The notes under the pieces were generated by a model that was given only the letters and a program-made list of their open reading frames with translations, was not told the origin of the DNA and did not search any database. Made by a program: the position numbers and the translations under genes. A stretch of 54,905 nt of DNA from an uncultured Bacilli bacterium. Its GTDB lineage: Bacteria > Bacillota_I > Bacilli_A > RF39 > UBA660. Position 1 is the first letter of the stretch. Every line of letters starts with the position of its first letter. Positions 8,171-17,805 of this stretch are shown in pieces. The stretch lies in assembly GCA_947629445.1 (NCBI GenBank), contig CANRDU010000009.1:1-54905 (forward strand). The letters run 5' to 3'.

Positions 8171-8629
8171 GTGTTAGAAGAGTATGAAATTAATTCTTCT
8201 ACTTTAGCTATTGTTCCTATTGATCATGGTTCTTCTAGAGTATATGAGGAAGAAACGGAATATGTTGTGAACAAGAATGTGCATAAAATTATTGATGATA
8301 ATTGCAAATTTTATGGTAGTAGTTATCATGGTCGATGTGAAGGAACAAAATATTTAACAGGAATTAAATCTAAATTTCCTATTATTATTGAAGAAAGTAG
8401 AAATATGATTTTCTTTCCTACAAATTCTACAAGAAATGAAGATAATACGTGGATTTCACTTAATAAAATAAAGAATTATAAGGCTTCTAATAGGGGAGCA
8501 ACTATCGAATTTTTAAATAGTCAAAAAATAGAAGTTCCTATCTCATTTTATTCTTTAGAAAATCAATATTGTAGGGCAGTCATTTTAAAAGCAAAATTAT
8601 ATGAATCAAAATTGGAAAAAAATAGATAA
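8171..8629 (+). CDS. comK: ComK-family competence transcription factor, C-terminally short
   Basis: ComK is the master activator of DNA-uptake genes in Bacillus. This 152-residue protein matches ComK in order: a start YEINSSTLAIVP, then FYGSSYHGR near residue 47, a centre FPIIIEESRNMIFFPT, NTWISLNKIKNYKA near 95 and IEVPISFYSLENQYCRA near 120. It stops soon after, whereas Bacillus ComK (192 residues) continues about 40 residues with the region bound by MecA for degradation. A GTG start at 8171 has a strong GGGGGAGGTG site. It has a terminator on either side and so is a single-gene unit. It occupies the place of rlbA/yaaA between dnaN and recF. The family is clear; actual competence is not shown. 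Confidence 0.88.
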   Translation: MLEEYEINSSTLAIVPIDHGSSRVYEEETEYVVNKNVHKIIDDNCKFYGSSYHGRCEGTKYLTGIKSKFPIIIEESRNMIFFPTNSTRNEDNTWISLNKIKNYKASNRGATIEFLNSQKIEVPISFYSLENQYCRAVILKAKLYESKLEKNR

Positions 8630-8642
8630 AATCTATTTTTTT
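8616..8642 (+). terminator. Terminator of comK
   Basis: A stem of at least seven pairs (8621-8627 with 8631-8637), extended by A/T pairs on both sides, overlaps the comK stop and ends in a T run. Confidence 0.7.
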
Positions 8643-8663
8643 CTTTTTTATATACCTATTTTG

Positions 8664-8672
8664 TGATATAAT
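8664..8672 (+). promoter_or_regulatory. Promoter of recF-gyrB-gyrA, extended -10
   Basis: TGA-TATAAT (8664-8672) lies 78 bases before recF, after the comK terminator. The -35 is poor (T-rich), as expected for an extended -10 promoter. The roughly 70-base leader holds a possible 15-codon reading frame (TTG at 8698, AGGAG at 8687-8691, stop 8743-8745) rich in lysine. Confidence 0.6.
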
Positions 8673-8749
8673 ATTGTATGTGTATAGGAGTATTTGTTTG
8701 AAGAAAATATCTAAAATGAGCCTAAAAAAGCCAAAAAAGAGGTAATCAC

Positions 8750-9880
8750 ATGATTTTAAAAAAAATAGAATTACGAAATTTTCGTAATTATGAAAAATTA
8801 TCGGCTCGTTTTTATAAGGGAATTAATATTATCTACGGAGATAATGCCCAAGGAAAGACGAATTTATTAGAGAGCATTTATGTTTTGGGATTAACAAAAT
8901 CTCATCGATCATTCATAGATAATCATTTAATTCGTAATGGCTGTGAAAGTTTATCTATTACGGGAATAGTAACCGGAAATCTACTAGATAAAAAACAAGA
9001 GATAACGATTGATAATCATAATAAATATTTTAAGATAGACGATAACTCTATCAAAAAGGTGAGTGATTATATATCTAGTATGAATATAATCATTTTTTAT
9101 CCTGATGATTTAGAGTTATTAAAAGGTTCTCCGCAATTGCGACGAAAATATTTAAATGTAGAATTGTCCCAATTATACGGAAGTTATTATGTTGTTATGA
9201 ATGATTATAATAAACTATTAAAAATTCGTAATGACTATTTAAAAAAATTATCTAAAGGAAAATCTATTGATCAAAACTATTTTGATATTGTAACGTCTTA
9301 TTTAATAGATAAGGCTATCGTTATTTATCAAATGAGAACCAAATATATTGAAAAAATTAATGAACATTGTTCTTTGATTTATCAAGATATAATGAATGTA
9401 GAAAACTTTCATATTTGTTATGTACCTAATGTGGAAATAGGGGACATTAAAGATCCTAATTTAAAAGATAAGTTGTGGAAACAATTTGAAGATAAATTAG
9501 ATTACGATATAAAACTTGCTATGACAACATTAGGTCCTCATAAGGATGATATGGAATTTATGATTGATACTCGTAATTTAAAGCAATACGGATCACAAGG
9601 TCAACAGAGAATTGCCGTTTTGGCTTTAAAATTAGCGGAAATTCCTATCTTCAAAAAATATAAAGATACTGCTCCTATTTTATTATTAGATGATGTTTTT
9701 AGTGAACTATCTGATGATAAGAAAAATAATCTTATGAAATATATTAGTAAAGATATTCAGACGATTATTACGACGACAGAACTTAATAATTTGGATGAGA
9801 AATTAGTGAAAAAATCTAAGTTATTTAAGATAGAAAATGGCAAATTAATCAAAGTCAAAGAGGTGAAAGAAAATGAATGA
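8750..9880 (+). CDS. recF: DNA replication and repair protein RecF
   Basis: RecF is an SMC-like ATPase that helps load RecA at gaps. The 376-residue product has Walker [15 protein letters not shown] near residue 30, the ABC signature region [18 protein letters not shown] near 283 and Walker [12 protein letters not shown] near 310, at the family's normal length. AGAGG precedes the ATG. Its end overlaps gyrB by eight bases, so recF, gyrB and gyrA are translated from one transcript. Confidence 0.97.
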   Translation: MILKKIELRNFRNYEKLSARFYKGINIIYGDNAQGKTNLLESIYVLGLTKSHRSFIDNHLIRNGCESLSITGIVTGNLLDKKQEITIDNHNKYFKIDDNSIKKVSDYISSMNIIIFYPDDLELLKGSPQLRRKYLNVELSQLYGSYYVVMNDYNKLLKIRNDYLKKLSKGKSIDQNYFDIVTSYLIDKAIVIYQMRTKYIEKINEHCSLIYQDIMNVENFHICYVPNVEIGDIKDPNLKDKLWKQFEDKLDYDIKLAMTTLGPHKDDMEFMIDTRNLKQYGSQGQQRIAVLALKLAEIPIFKKYKDTAPILLLDDVFSELSDDKKNNLMKYISKDIQTIITTTELNNLDEKLVKKSKLFKIENGKLIKVKEVKENE

Positions 9881-11792
9881 ACATTATGATGCATCTGATA
9901 TACAGGTCTTAGAAGGGTTAGAAGCTGTAAGAAAAAGACCAGGAATGTATATTGGAACAACTGACGTAAAAGGGTTACACCATCTTGTATGGGAAATTGT
10001 AGATAATGCCATAGATGAATCTTTAGCTGGTTTTTGTAATAATATAGAAGTTATTATTAATAAAGGAAACTCTATTACGGTTAAAGATGATGGACGTGGA
10101 ATTCCAGTAGATATTCATCCTAAAACAAAGTTATCCACAGTAGAAACTGTTTATACAGTTTTACATGCTGGCGGTAAATTTGGTGGAGGAGGATATAAGG
10201 TTTCTGGGGGACTTCACGGTGTAGGAGCATCCGTTGTAAATGCCTTATCAAAATGGGTAGAAGTAAAAGTTTATAAGGATGGTAAAGTACATTTTATTCG
10301 TTTTGAAAATGGTGGACATACAGTGGAACCATTAAAAGTAATCGATACCTGCGATATTAATCGTACTGGTACGGTAGTAACTTTTAAACCAGATCCAGAA
10401 ATTTTTGATACAGATATTTATGATTATAATACTTTGATGGTAAGAATCAGGGAATTAGCCTTCTTAAATCGTGGTCTTAAAATAACGATCAGAGATGATC
10501 GGGATGATGAAGATACAACAGGGGAAACCTTTATTTATGAAGGGGGAATTTCCGAATATGTTAAATTCATCAATCAAGAAAAAACCCCAATTCATGAAAA
10601 TATTATCCATTTAGAGGGAACAGAAGATGATGTTTTCTTTGAAGTAGCTATGCAGTATAATACAGGCTATAATGATAATATTTATTCCTTTGTTAATAAC
10701 ATTAATACACATGATGGAGGTACGCACGAAGAAGGCGTTAGAAGGGCTCTTACGAGAGTAATTAATAATTATGCGAAAAAAGCCGGAATTTTAAAAGATA
10801 AAGATGAATCTTTAACAGGGGATGATGTTAAAGAAGGTCTTACCATGATTATTTCTTGTAAACACCCTAATCCTCAATTTGAAGGACAGACAAAAGGACG
10901 TTTGGGAAATTCTGAAGTGAGAAAACTTGCGGATAATGTATTTTCGGAAGGATTTGAAAAATTTTTATTCGAAAATCCAGATGAAGCAAGGGCTATTGTA
11001 GAAAAGGCAATGCTTGCTTGTAGAGCACGTAACGCTGCTAAAAAGGCTAGGGAAATAACAAGAAAAAGTGATTTAACTACTACAAATTTCTTTGGAAAAT
11101 TATCAGATTGTAAGAGTAAAGATCCAAAAGTATCTGAAATATTTATTGTCGAGGGAGATTCTGCCGGAGGGTCTGCTAAAAAGGGAAGGGATTCCATGAC
11201 TCAGGCGATATTACCTCTTCGTGGAAAAATATTAAATGTAGAGAAAAATCGTTTGGATAGAGCGCTCGGAAATGAAGAAATTAGAACGATTATAACAGCT
11301 TTTGGAACAGGAATAGGGGAAGAATTTAATCTTTCTAAATTGCGTTATGATAAAATTATCATCATGACCGATGCCGATGTTGATGGATCTCATATTCGTG
11401 TTTTACTATTAACACTTTTCTATCGCTTTTTCCGTCCCATCGTGGAACAAGGGCATGTTTATGCTGCTCAACCACCACTTTTCCGTATTATGCATGGAAA
11501 AACCCGAAAGTATGTTCTGAATGAAGAAGAAAAAGAAAAATATTTAATGAGTCTTCCAGAGAATGTTCGTGCGCGTGCAGAGATTGCTCGTATGAAAGGA
11601 CTAGGGGAGATGGATGCCGAAGAATTAAATGAAACTACCATGGATATTGAAAAACGAACATTAAGAAAAATAACGGTAGAAGATTGTATGGCAGCGGATG
11701 CTGTGTTTGCAAAATTAATGGGTGATGAAGTAGAACCTAGAAGAAGATTTATTGAGGAAAATGCTGGATATGTACAAAATCTAGATATATAG
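9873..11792 (+). CDS. gyrB: DNA gyrase subunit B
   Basis: GyrB supplies the ATPase of gyrase, which introduces negative supercoils. The 639-residue Gram-positive-type protein has the GHKL ATPase ([10 protein letters not shown] near residue 36, DDGRGIPV near 69, [14 protein letters not shown] near 110) and the TOPRIM domain ([14 protein letters not shown] near 425 and [10 protein letters not shown] near 500). An AGAGGTGAAAG site inside the recF end supports the ATG at 9873. It overlaps recF and is followed ten bases later by gyrA. Confidence 0.98.
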   Translation: MNEHYDASDIQVLEGLEAVRKRPGMYIGTTDVKGLHHLVWEIVDNAIDESLAGFCNNIEVIINKGNSITVKDDGRGIPVDIHPKTKLSTVETVYTVLHAGGKFGGGGYKVSGGLHGVGASVVNALSKWVEVKVYKDGKVHFIRFENGGHTVEPLKVIDTCDINRTGTVVTFKPDPEIFDTDIYDYNTLMVRIRELAFLNRGLKITIRDDRDDEDTTGETFIYEGGISEYVKFINQEKTPIHENIIHLEGTEDDVFFEVAMQYNTGYNDNIYSFVNNINTHDGGTHEEGVRRALTRVINNYAKKAGILKDKDESLTGDDVKEGLTMIISCKHPNPQFEGQTKGRLGNSEVRKLADNVFSEGFEKFLFENPDEARAIVEKAMLACRARNAAKKAREITRKSDLTTTNFFGKLSDCKSKDPKVSEIFIVEGDSAGGSAKKGRDSMTQAILPLRGKILNVEKNRLDRALGNEEIRTIITAFGTGIGEEFNLSKLRYDKIIIMTDADVDGSHIRVLLLTLFYRFFRPIVEQGHVYAAQPPLFRIMHGKTRKYVLNEEEKEKYLMSLPENVRARAEIARMKGLGEMDAEELNETTMDIEKRTLRKITVEDCMAADAVFAKLMGDEVEPRRRFIEENAGYVQNLDI

Positions 11793-11802
11793 GAGGTGAA
11801 GT

Positions 11803-14385
11803 ATGGAAGAAGATAAGAACTTAGAAGAATTAGAAGAAACAACAAATAATGAAGAAGAAGGGGGAGCTCTTGCTGAGAATGCTCACTTCAATGGTTATTT
11901 TCATGAAAGAGATCGTCTTGCTGAAAATAATATCGTAAATGAAGTAGAGACCTCATTTTTAGAGTATTCTATGAGTGTCATTGCTTCACGTGCTTTACCA
12001 GATTTACGGGATGGATTAAAGCCTGTACATAGAAGAATTTTGTGGTCTATGTATGAATCTGGATATACACCAGATAAGCCGCACCGTAAATCCGCAACAA
12101 CGGTTGGTTATGTTATGGGACATTATCACCCACATGGAGATTCTTCTATTTATGAAGCTATGGTACGTATGGCTCAGGATTTTAATCAACGTTATTTATT
12201 AGTGGATGGTCATGGAAACTTTGGTAATATCGAGGGTGATGGCGCTGCTGCTATGCGTTATACTGAATCTCGTTTATCTAAGATTTCCCTTGAATTATTA
12301 AGGGATATCAATAAAGATACCGTTGATTTTGATCCTAACTTTGATGAGACTGTCAAAGAGCCAAAAGTTTTACCATCTCGTTTTCCAAATATTTTAGTAA
12401 ATGGTACGATGGGTATTGCCGTTGGAATGGCAACCAACATTCCACCTCATAATTTAGGGGAAGTAATAGATGGATGTATTGCGTATATTGATAATCCAGA
12501 TATTGATACGATTGGGTTAATGCAATATATTAAGGGCCCAGATTTTCCAACAGGAGGAATTATCCTAGGAAATTCAGGTATTAGACAAGCCTATGAAACT
12601 GGTAGGGGAACGATTACTATTCGTAGTAGAGCTTCTATTGAAGAGATTAATGGGCATAACTGCATTGTGGTAACAGAAGTTCCATATGGTGTAAATACTA
12701 TGGAATTAAAAAATAAAGTTGCTGAACTTGTCCATAATAAAACCATCGAAGGAATTGCAGATTATCATACCGATTTAAAAGATGGTGTTAAAATTACCAT
12801 TACTCTTAAGAAAGAAGCTAATCCACAAGTAGTTTTAAATAATTTATATAAGCATACGGCTTTTCAAACTAATTATGGAATTATTTTCTTAATGTTAGAT
12901 GGTTTAACTCCAAAAACATTGCCTTTGAAGGTTGTTATTTCTAAATATATCGACCATCAAAAAGAAGTTATTATTCGTCGAACTCGCTTTGATTTAAAAA
13001 AATCGGAAGCACGTGTCCATATTTTAGAGGGATATAAAATAGCGCTCGATAATATTGATGAAGTAATTAAGATTATTAGAGAATCTGAAACCGATCAAGA
13101 CGCAAAAGAGACATTAATGGAGCGCTTTGGTCTTAGTCAAATCCAAGCAGATAGCATTCTTGAATTGCGATTAAAGAGATTAACTGGCTTAGAAAGATCT
13201 AAGATAGAAGAAGAACTTGCTGATTTATTGAAACTAATTGAAGAATTAAAGAGCATTTTAGCAAGTGAGCAAAAAGTACTTGAAATTATTAAGAATGAAA
13301 TGCTTGAAATTAAAAATAAATTTGCGGATGAGAGAAGAACAACCATCGATATGACGGCTATTGACTATATTGATGATGAGTCATTAATTCCAGTTGAAGA
13401 TATTATCGTTACTTTAACGAATAAAGGATATATTAAAAGAATTGCTAGTGATACTTATAAAACGCAAAATAGAGGTGGTGTAGGTATCAAAGGAATGACT
13501 ACGAATGAAGAAGATTTTGTTGAAAAATTAGTCTCTGTAACGACACATGATTATTTATTATTCTTTACGAATAAAGGTCGTGTATATCGTATGAAAGGGT
13601 ATGAAGTTCCTTTATTTAATAGACAATCTAAGGGATTACCAATTATTAATTTACTACCACTTGAAAAAGAAGAAGTAGTAAAATCTATGCTAAAAATTGA
13701 AAATGAAGAAGAAAATCAATATGTTGTCTTCTGTACAAAAAATGGTCTTGTAAAGAGAACAAATATTAGTGAATTTGAAAATATTCGAAATAGTGGAAAG
13801 ATTGCTATTAGTTTAAAAGAAGACGATGAGTTGTTAGATGTTAAGAAGACAAGTGGTAAAAATGAAATATTGATTGCTAGTAGCAATGGACGTATGATTC
13901 GTTTCAATGAAGCAGAAATTAGAATTATGGGTAGAACTGCTTCTGGAGTTAGAGGCATTGATGTAGGCGAAGGTCATGCGGTAGGTATTGAAGTTGCTAA
14001 GGAAAATGAATTGGTTTTAGTAGTAACGGAAAATGGTTATGGTAAGCAAACACCTATTGAAGAATATCGTTTAACACATAGGGGAAGCAAGGGAGTAAAA
14101 GCTCTTAATGTAACTTCAAAAAATGGAAATATTGTTGATTTTAAATTAGTAGAAGGTAATCAAGACCTTATGATTATAACAGATAGTGGAATTATTATAA
14201 GATTGCCTTTAGAGCAGATAAGTTCAACAGGAAGAGTAGCCCAAGGTGTAAAACTTATTAACTTAAAAGATAATCAGAAGGTTAGTACGGTTGCTCTTTT
14301 AGAAAAAGAAGAAAAAGAGGAAGAAAATCAAGAAAAAAATGAACAAGAAGCAGAAAATATTTCTGTAGCAGAAGAGGATGTATAA
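11803..14385 (+). CDS. gyrA: DNA gyrase subunit A
   Basis: GyrA cuts and rejoins DNA through an active-site tyrosine, seen in [12 protein letters not shown] near residue 150. The quinolone-determining region reads [12 protein letters not shown], with Ser and Glu at the sensitive positions (wild-type form). A charged, Glu-rich N-terminal extension of about 40 residues precedes the usual start region ([21 protein letters not shown]). The C-terminal beta-pinwheel holds the GyrA box as QNRGGVG or close. The tail is again Glu-rich. GGAGGTG precedes the ATG. A terminator overlaps its end. Confidence 0.98.
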   Translation: MEEDKNLEELEETTNNEEEGGALAENAHFNGYFHERDRLAENNIVNEVETSFLEYSMSVIASRALPDLRDGLKPVHRRILWSMYESGYTPDKPHRKSATTVGYVMGHYHPHGDSSIYEAMVRMAQDFNQRYLLVDGHGNFGNIEGDGAAAMRYTESRLSKISLELLRDINKDTVDFDPNFDETVKEPKVLPSRFPNILVNGTMGIAVGMATNIPPHNLGEVIDGCIAYIDNPDIDTIGLMQYIKGPDFPTGGIILGNSGIRQAYETGRGTITIRSRASIEEINGHNCIVVTEVPYGVNTMELKNKVAELVHNKTIEGIADYHTDLKDGVKITITLKKEANPQVVLNNLYKHTAFQTNYGIIFLMLDGLTPKTLPLKVVISKYIDHQKEVIIRRTRFDLKKSEARVHILEGYKIALDNIDEVIKIIRESETDQDAKETLMERFGLSQIQADSILELRLKRLTGLERSKIEEELADLLKLIEELKSILASEQKVLEIIKNEMLEIKNKFADERRTTIDMTAIDYIDDESLIPVEDIIVTLTNKGYIKRIASDTYKTQNRGGVGIKGMTTNEEDFVEKLVSVTTHDYLLFFTNKGRVYRMKGYEVPLFNRQSKGLPIINLLPLEKEEVVKSMLKIENEEENQYVVFCTKNGLVKRTNISEFENIRNSGKIAISLKEDDELLDVKKTSGKNEILIASSNGRMIRFNEAEIRIMGRTASGVRGIDVGEGHAVGIEVAKENELVLVVTENGYGKQTPIEEYRLTHRGSKGVKALNVTSKNGNIVDFKLVEGNQDLMIITDSGIIIRLPLEQISSTGRVAQGVKLINLKDNQKVSTVALLEKEEKEEENQEKNEQEAENISVAEEDV

Positions 14386-14396
14386 TCCTCTTTTTT
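14373..14396 (+). terminator. Terminator of recF-gyrB-gyrA
   Basis: A 7-bp stem (14373-14379 with 14385-14391) around the gyrA stop codon is followed by a T run ending at 14396. The first parS-like palindrome starts at the next base. Confidence 0.75.
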
Positions 14397-14412
14397 CGTT
14401 TCACGTGAAACG
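14397..14412. other. parS-like centromere site 1
   Basis: CGTTTCACGTGAAACG is a perfect 16-base palindrome that matches the ParB (Spo0J) site TGTTTCACGTGAAACA at 14 of 16 positions; only the two outermost bases differ. It lies between the gyrA terminator and the SRP RNA promoter, about 9 kb from dnaA, inside the region where parS sites cluster in Firmicutes. Confidence 0.8.
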
Positions 14413-14433
14413 ACTTTAAAATATAAGATTTTG

Positions 14434-14463
14434 TTTGCATTTTTTTTCAAAATAGTCTATATT
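14434..14463 (+). promoter_or_regulatory. Promoter of the SRP RNA gene
   Basis: A TTTGCA -35 (14434-14439) and a TATATT -10 (14458-14463) are 18 bases apart. The predicted start at about 14470 agrees with the RNA 5' end. Confidence 0.6.
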
Positions 14464-14469
14464 ATTTAG

Positions 14470-14547
14470 TAGCACAACACCTATACTCGAAACAGGTCAG
14501 GACCGGAAGGTAGCAGCCTTAAGGGTCCCTGAGTGTGTGTGCTTTTT
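14470..14547 (+). ncRNA. ffs: Small signal recognition particle RNA (4.5S type)
   Basis: The conserved apical SRP hairpin is visible as CAGGTCAGGACCGGAAGG followed by TAGCAGCCTTAAGGGTC, the signature of SRP domain IV with its GGAA tetraloop. The ends pair (AGCACA with TGTGCT), and a T run after the closing stem acts as terminator. The length of about 75 bases makes it the small bacterial form without an Alu domain, unlike the 270-base scRNA of Bacillus. It sits before tadA-dnaX, as scr does in Bacillus. Confidence 0.93.
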
Positions 14548-14548
14548 T

Positions 14549-14564
14549 TGTTCCACGTGGAACG
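14549..14564. other. parS-like centromere site 2
   Basis: TGTTCCACGTGGAACG matches the parS form TGTTCCACGTGGAACA at 15 of 16 positions and is palindromic except at its ends. Its centre is 152 bases from that of the first site. It lies between the SRP RNA terminator and the tadA ribosome binding site, whose first base it overlaps. Confidence 0.82.
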
Positions 14565-14579
14565 GAGGAAAGTAGTTAT

Positions 14580-15029
14580 ATGAATGAAAAATATATGCAA
14601 GAAGCTCTGAAAGAGGCAAGGAAATCTTATTTATTAGAGGAGGTCCCAATTGGAGCTGTAATTGTTTATAAGGATAGAATAATTGCTCGTGCTCATAACT
14701 TAAAAGAACATAATAAAAACGCTGTTGCTCATGCAGAAATACTTGCTATTCAAAAGGCTTGTAAAAAAATTGGTGATTGGCGATTAAATGAATGCACACT
14801 TTATGTAACGGTAGAACCGTGTTTAATGTGTGCAGGAGCAATTATTCAATCAAGAATCGGAAAGTTGGTATATTCTGTTGCCAACCCTAAATTTGGATAC
14901 GTTGAAAGTATTGATCAAGTATTAAATAATAGTAAAAATAATCATCACGTCATTGTTGAAAAAATACCTAATAAAGATTGCTTAGATCTTCTTCAACAAT
15001 TCTTTCAAAAACAAAGAAACCACCTTTAA
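14580..15029 (+). CDS. tadA: tRNA-specific adenosine deaminase TadA
   Basis: TadA converts A34 to inosine in tRNA-Arg(ACG). The 149-residue protein has the zinc and catalytic motif HAE in NAVAHAEILAI near residue 56 and PCLMCAGAI near 86. I choose the ATG at 14580, preceded by GGAGGAAAG; the frame is open further upstream through the parS site but without family similarity. It is followed after 45 bases by dnaX, the same neighbourhood as in Bacillus. Confidence 0.96.
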   Translation: MNEKYMQEALKEARKSYLLEEVPIGAVIVYKDRIIARAHNLKEHNKNAVAHAEILAIQKACKKIGDWRLNECTLYVTVEPCLMCAGAIIQSRIGKLVYSVANPKFGYVESIDQVLNNSKNNHHVIVEKIPNKDCLDLLQQFFQKQRNHL

Positions 15030-15074
15030 ATTCAACCATAAAAAGTGTATAATAAATTTAGGAGAAGGTGGACC

Positions 15075-16835
15075 ATGTATCAAGCATTATACCGAAAATA
15101 TCGACCAAAAAATTTTGATGATGTAGTGGGTCAAGAAGTTATTATCAAAACTCTTACAAATGCTGTTAAAAATAACATGGTAAGCCATGCTTATTTATTT
15201 ACAGGACCTCGTGGTACCGGAAAAACAAGCATTGCTAAGATATACGCCAAAATATTAAACTGTGAACACTTGGATGGATTAAAACCATGTGAACAATGTA
15301 TTTCTTGTACGCAAATTAATAACAATCAAAATATTGATGTTATTGAAATAGATGCAGCATCTAATAGTGGTGTAGGGGAAATAAGAGAAATACGAAATAA
15401 AGTAAGTTTAGTGCCGTCTAATAGTAAATATAAAATATACATTATTGATGAGGTACATATGCTTACTCCTGAAGCATTTAATGCCTTATTAAAAACGTTA
15501 GAAGAGCCACCTAGTCATATTATTTTCATATTTGCGACAACAGAATTACAAAAAATACCAAGTACCATATTATCTCGTTGTCAAAAATTTGATTTTAAAA
15601 AAATTAGTAATAAACATATCGTTGAAAGATTAAAATATATTTCACAAGTAGAAAATATTCAAATTCAAGAAGATGCTCTAGAAGAAATAGCAATTCTAGC
15701 AGATGGTGGATTACGTGATTCTGTGAGTATGTTAGATCAGGCTTTATCTTATTCTGGCGGAGAAATCACCCTGAAAGATATTCACGATATTAATGGTACC
15801 GTTGAAAAAAAAGAAATAAGAACACTTATTCAAAACATTATTCAAAAGGAAATAGTGGCAGTATTAGAAAAAGTAGAATCCTATGAAGAACAAGGAAAAA
15901 ACTTGGTAAAAATAGTTCAAGAAATGATAGAAGAATTAAAAAATATCATATTGTATTGGAATGCTCCAGAATTTTTTATAGAAAAAGATTCTTATTATGA
16001 TGATATTAAAAATTTATCGACAAATAGGGAACTATATGACTATATTCATGCACTATCTGAATTGATGAAAAGTATGCAAAACTCAAATAATAATAAAATT
16101 TTATTGGAGATAGAATTTATTAAATTAATGGGCAATAATTATCAAGAAGAAGTGAATGATAAGACAAATAAAATAGTTGTTGAGATGTTAAAATCTAACG
16201 TTAGTGAAGAAAAAGAAAAAAAAATGAAAACAGAAAAACAAGAAGAAGTAAATTTAGTATTGCCTAAAGATGTAGAATTAAAGACAACTGAAGAACCTAA
16301 AAAAGAGGATTCAATCAATCGTAAAAAGGAACTGGATTTAACAAATACTTTATCCGAAGAAGCTGTCAAAGAATTATCAGAATTAAAACGCATTAGAATT
16401 AATAATTCTTTAGTATCGGTATCCCAGAAGGTTAGAAATCAATTTAAAGAAAAATTAGAAATTTTAAAAGAATTACTTTTGGATCCTGATTACAGTAAAT
16501 TAGTTTCTTTATTGTTGGATGGAGAATTAAAAGTAATCAGCGACAAAAATATGATTTTTGTTTATAAGACAAGTTTGATGGCCGATGCTTTTAATCTAGA
16601 GTTACTTGCTCTTGAAAAACTTTTCAAAGAAAAATTGGAAGATGATTACCGTTTAATTGCTGTAGACGAACAAGAATGGAATACGATTAAAACGGAATAT
16701 AATAAAAATAAAAAAGCCTATCATTATCAAGAGGAAACAATAGATATTCACAAAATTTTTGAAAAAGAAAATACAAATGTAAAAAAGACGAATATCATCG
16801 ATGAACTATTTGATAGTATTGTAGAATATGAATAA
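15075..16835 (+). CDS. dnaX: DNA polymerase III subunits gamma and tau
   Basis: DnaX is the clamp-loader ATPase. The 586-residue tau-length product has Walker A GPRGTGKTSIAK near residue 42, a zinc module (C-x8-C-x2-C-x2-C type, near 62-78), Walker B IIDEVHML near 125 and SRC (arginine finger) near 170. Domain III ends around residue 365, followed by a charged Lys/Glu linker and a C-terminal tau domain. The ATG at 15075 has GGAGAAGGTGG. The linker contains an A9 run at 16216-16224, where slippage would create a shorter gamma-like product (see separate entry). It continues into ybaB-recR. Confidence 0.97.
   Translation: MYQALYRKYRPKNFDDVVGQEVIIKTLTNAVKNNMVSHAYLFTGPRGTGKTSIAKIYAKILNCEHLDGLKPCEQCISCTQINNNQNIDVIEIDAASNSGVGEIREIRNKVSLVPSNSKYKIYIIDEVHMLTPEAFNALLKTLEEPPSHIIFIFATTELQKIPSTILSRCQKFDFKKISNKHIVERLKYISQVENIQIQEDALEEIAILADGGLRDSVSMLDQALSYSGGEITLKDIHDINGTVEKKEIRTLIQNIIQKEIVAVLEKVESYEEQGKNLVKIVQEMIEELKNIILYWNAPEFFIEKDSYYDDIKNLSTNRELYDYIHALSELMKSMQNSNNNKILLEIEFIKLMGNNYQEEVNDKTNKIVVEMLKSNVSEEKEKKMKTEKQEEVNLVLPKDVELKTTEEPKKEDSINRKKELDLTNTLSEEAVKELSELKRIRINNSLVSVSQKVRNQFKEKLEILKELLLDPDYSKLVSLLLDGELKVISDKNMIFVYKTSLMADAFNLELLALEKLFKEKLEDDYRLIAVDEQEWNTIKTEYNKNKKAYHYQEETIDIHKIFEKENTNVKKTNIIDELFDSIVEYE
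16215..16226 (+). other. A9 slippery run in dnaX, candidate gamma-generating site
   Basis: Nine consecutive A at 16216-16224 lie in codons 381-384, just after clamp-loader domain III. Loss of one A gives GAA-AAA-AAA-TGA, an immediate stop after 383 residues. Gain of one A gives a stop after 14 further codons. Thermus makes its gamma subunit by transcript slippage on A9 at the same place in dnaX. The site is seen; its use is inferred. Confidence 0.45.
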
Positions 16836-16856
16836 AAAAGAAAGAAGGAATAATTT

Positions 16857-17153
16857 ATGAATATGCAAGCAATGATGCAACAAGCAAAAAAATTACAAAA
16901 GGATATGTTAGAAACCCAAAAGAAAATAGAAGCAATGAATTTTACTGGAAAATCTTCTTTGGTGACCGTAGAAATGAACGGAAAAAAAGAAGTTCTTTCT
17001 GTATCCATTGATGCGGAATCTTTAGATAAAGAGGAAGTAGAAATGCTACAAGATATGATTATGGTAGCTGTTAATGATTGTCTAAGACAAATTGATAAAG
17101 TTACAGAAGAAAAAATGGGTGTTTATACGAAAGGTATGCCAGGTTTGTTCTAA
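16857..17153 (+). CDS. YbaB/EbfC family nucleoid-associated protein
   Basis: This 98-residue protein begins with a Met/Gln/Lys-rich helix (MMQQAKKLQKDM) and has the central beta segment VEMNGKKEVLSVSID that marks the YbaB/EbfC family of small DNA-binding proteins (YaaK in Bacillus). It lies between dnaX and recR, as in most bacteria. The stop and the recR start overlap by one base (TAATG), so translation is coupled. Confidence 0.93.
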   Translation: MNMQAMMQQAKKLQKDMLETQKKIEAMNFTGKSSLVTVEMNGKKEVLSVSIDAESLDKEEVEMLQDMIMVAVNDCLRQIDKVTEEKMGVYTKGMPGLF

Positions 17154-17761
17154 TGAGATATCCAACCACTATTCAAAATTTAATAGAGTGTTTTTCTCAT
17201 TTACCAGGAATTGGTGAAAAGACAGCCGAACGTTTAGCGTTATCTACCTTAAATTTTGATGAAGAAACAATAGATATTTTTGCCCAATCTTTAAAGGATA
17301 TGAAAACAAAGATAAAAAGGTGCACCCGTTGTAATAACTTAGCAGAAGGGGAGTTATGTGAAATCTGTAAGGATGATTCTCGTGAAACTAAGATACTTTG
17401 TGTAGTGGAGAACGCAAAAAATATTATGTTGTTTGAAAAGTTAGGAACTTTTAGAGGATATTATCATGTTATTAATGGGTTAATTTCGCCATTAGATGGT
17501 ATTAATCCGGAAGACATTGGTATTCCGCAACTAATCGATAGAATTAAAAAGGAAAAAATCGAGGAAGTTATTTTAGCGCTTAAACCAAGTGTAGAGGGAG
17601 AAACGACTTCTCTATATATTTCTAAATTATTATCTAAAACAAATGTTCTTGTATCAAAGATAGCCCATGGTGTTCCTTTAGGAGCTGATATGGATTATGT
17701 AGATGCTTTGACACTAGAATTGGCATTAGAAAATAGAAAAACCATATCTAATGATGATTAG
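17153..17761 (+). CDS. recR: Recombination protein RecR
   Basis: RecR acts with RecF and RecO in loading RecA at single-strand gaps. The 202-residue product has an N-terminal helix-hairpin-helix (LPGIGEKTAERLAL), a zinc finger (CTRCNNLAEGELCEIC, residues about 57-72) and a Toprim domain (LCVVENAKNIM near 82), ending in the family's ALTLELALENR. Length is normal. Its start overlaps the ybaB stop. Confidence 0.97.
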   Translation: MRYPTTIQNLIECFSHLPGIGEKTAERLALSTLNFDEETIDIFAQSLKDMKTKIKRCTRCNNLAEGELCEICKDDSRETKILCVVENAKNIMLFEKLGTFRGYYHVINGLISPLDGINPEDIGIPQLIDRIKKEKIEEVILALKPSVEGETTSLYISKLLSKTNVLVSKIAHGVPLGADMDYVDALTLELALENRKTISNDD

Positions 17762-17805
17762 TTCTGAAAACTTGGTTATTTCATACATTGTAGTGGAGGA
17801 AATGT

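Noticed and set aside
10874..11197. 107-codon antisense frame in gyrB
   Set aside because: Opposite the TOPRIM region of gyrB; no ribosome site.
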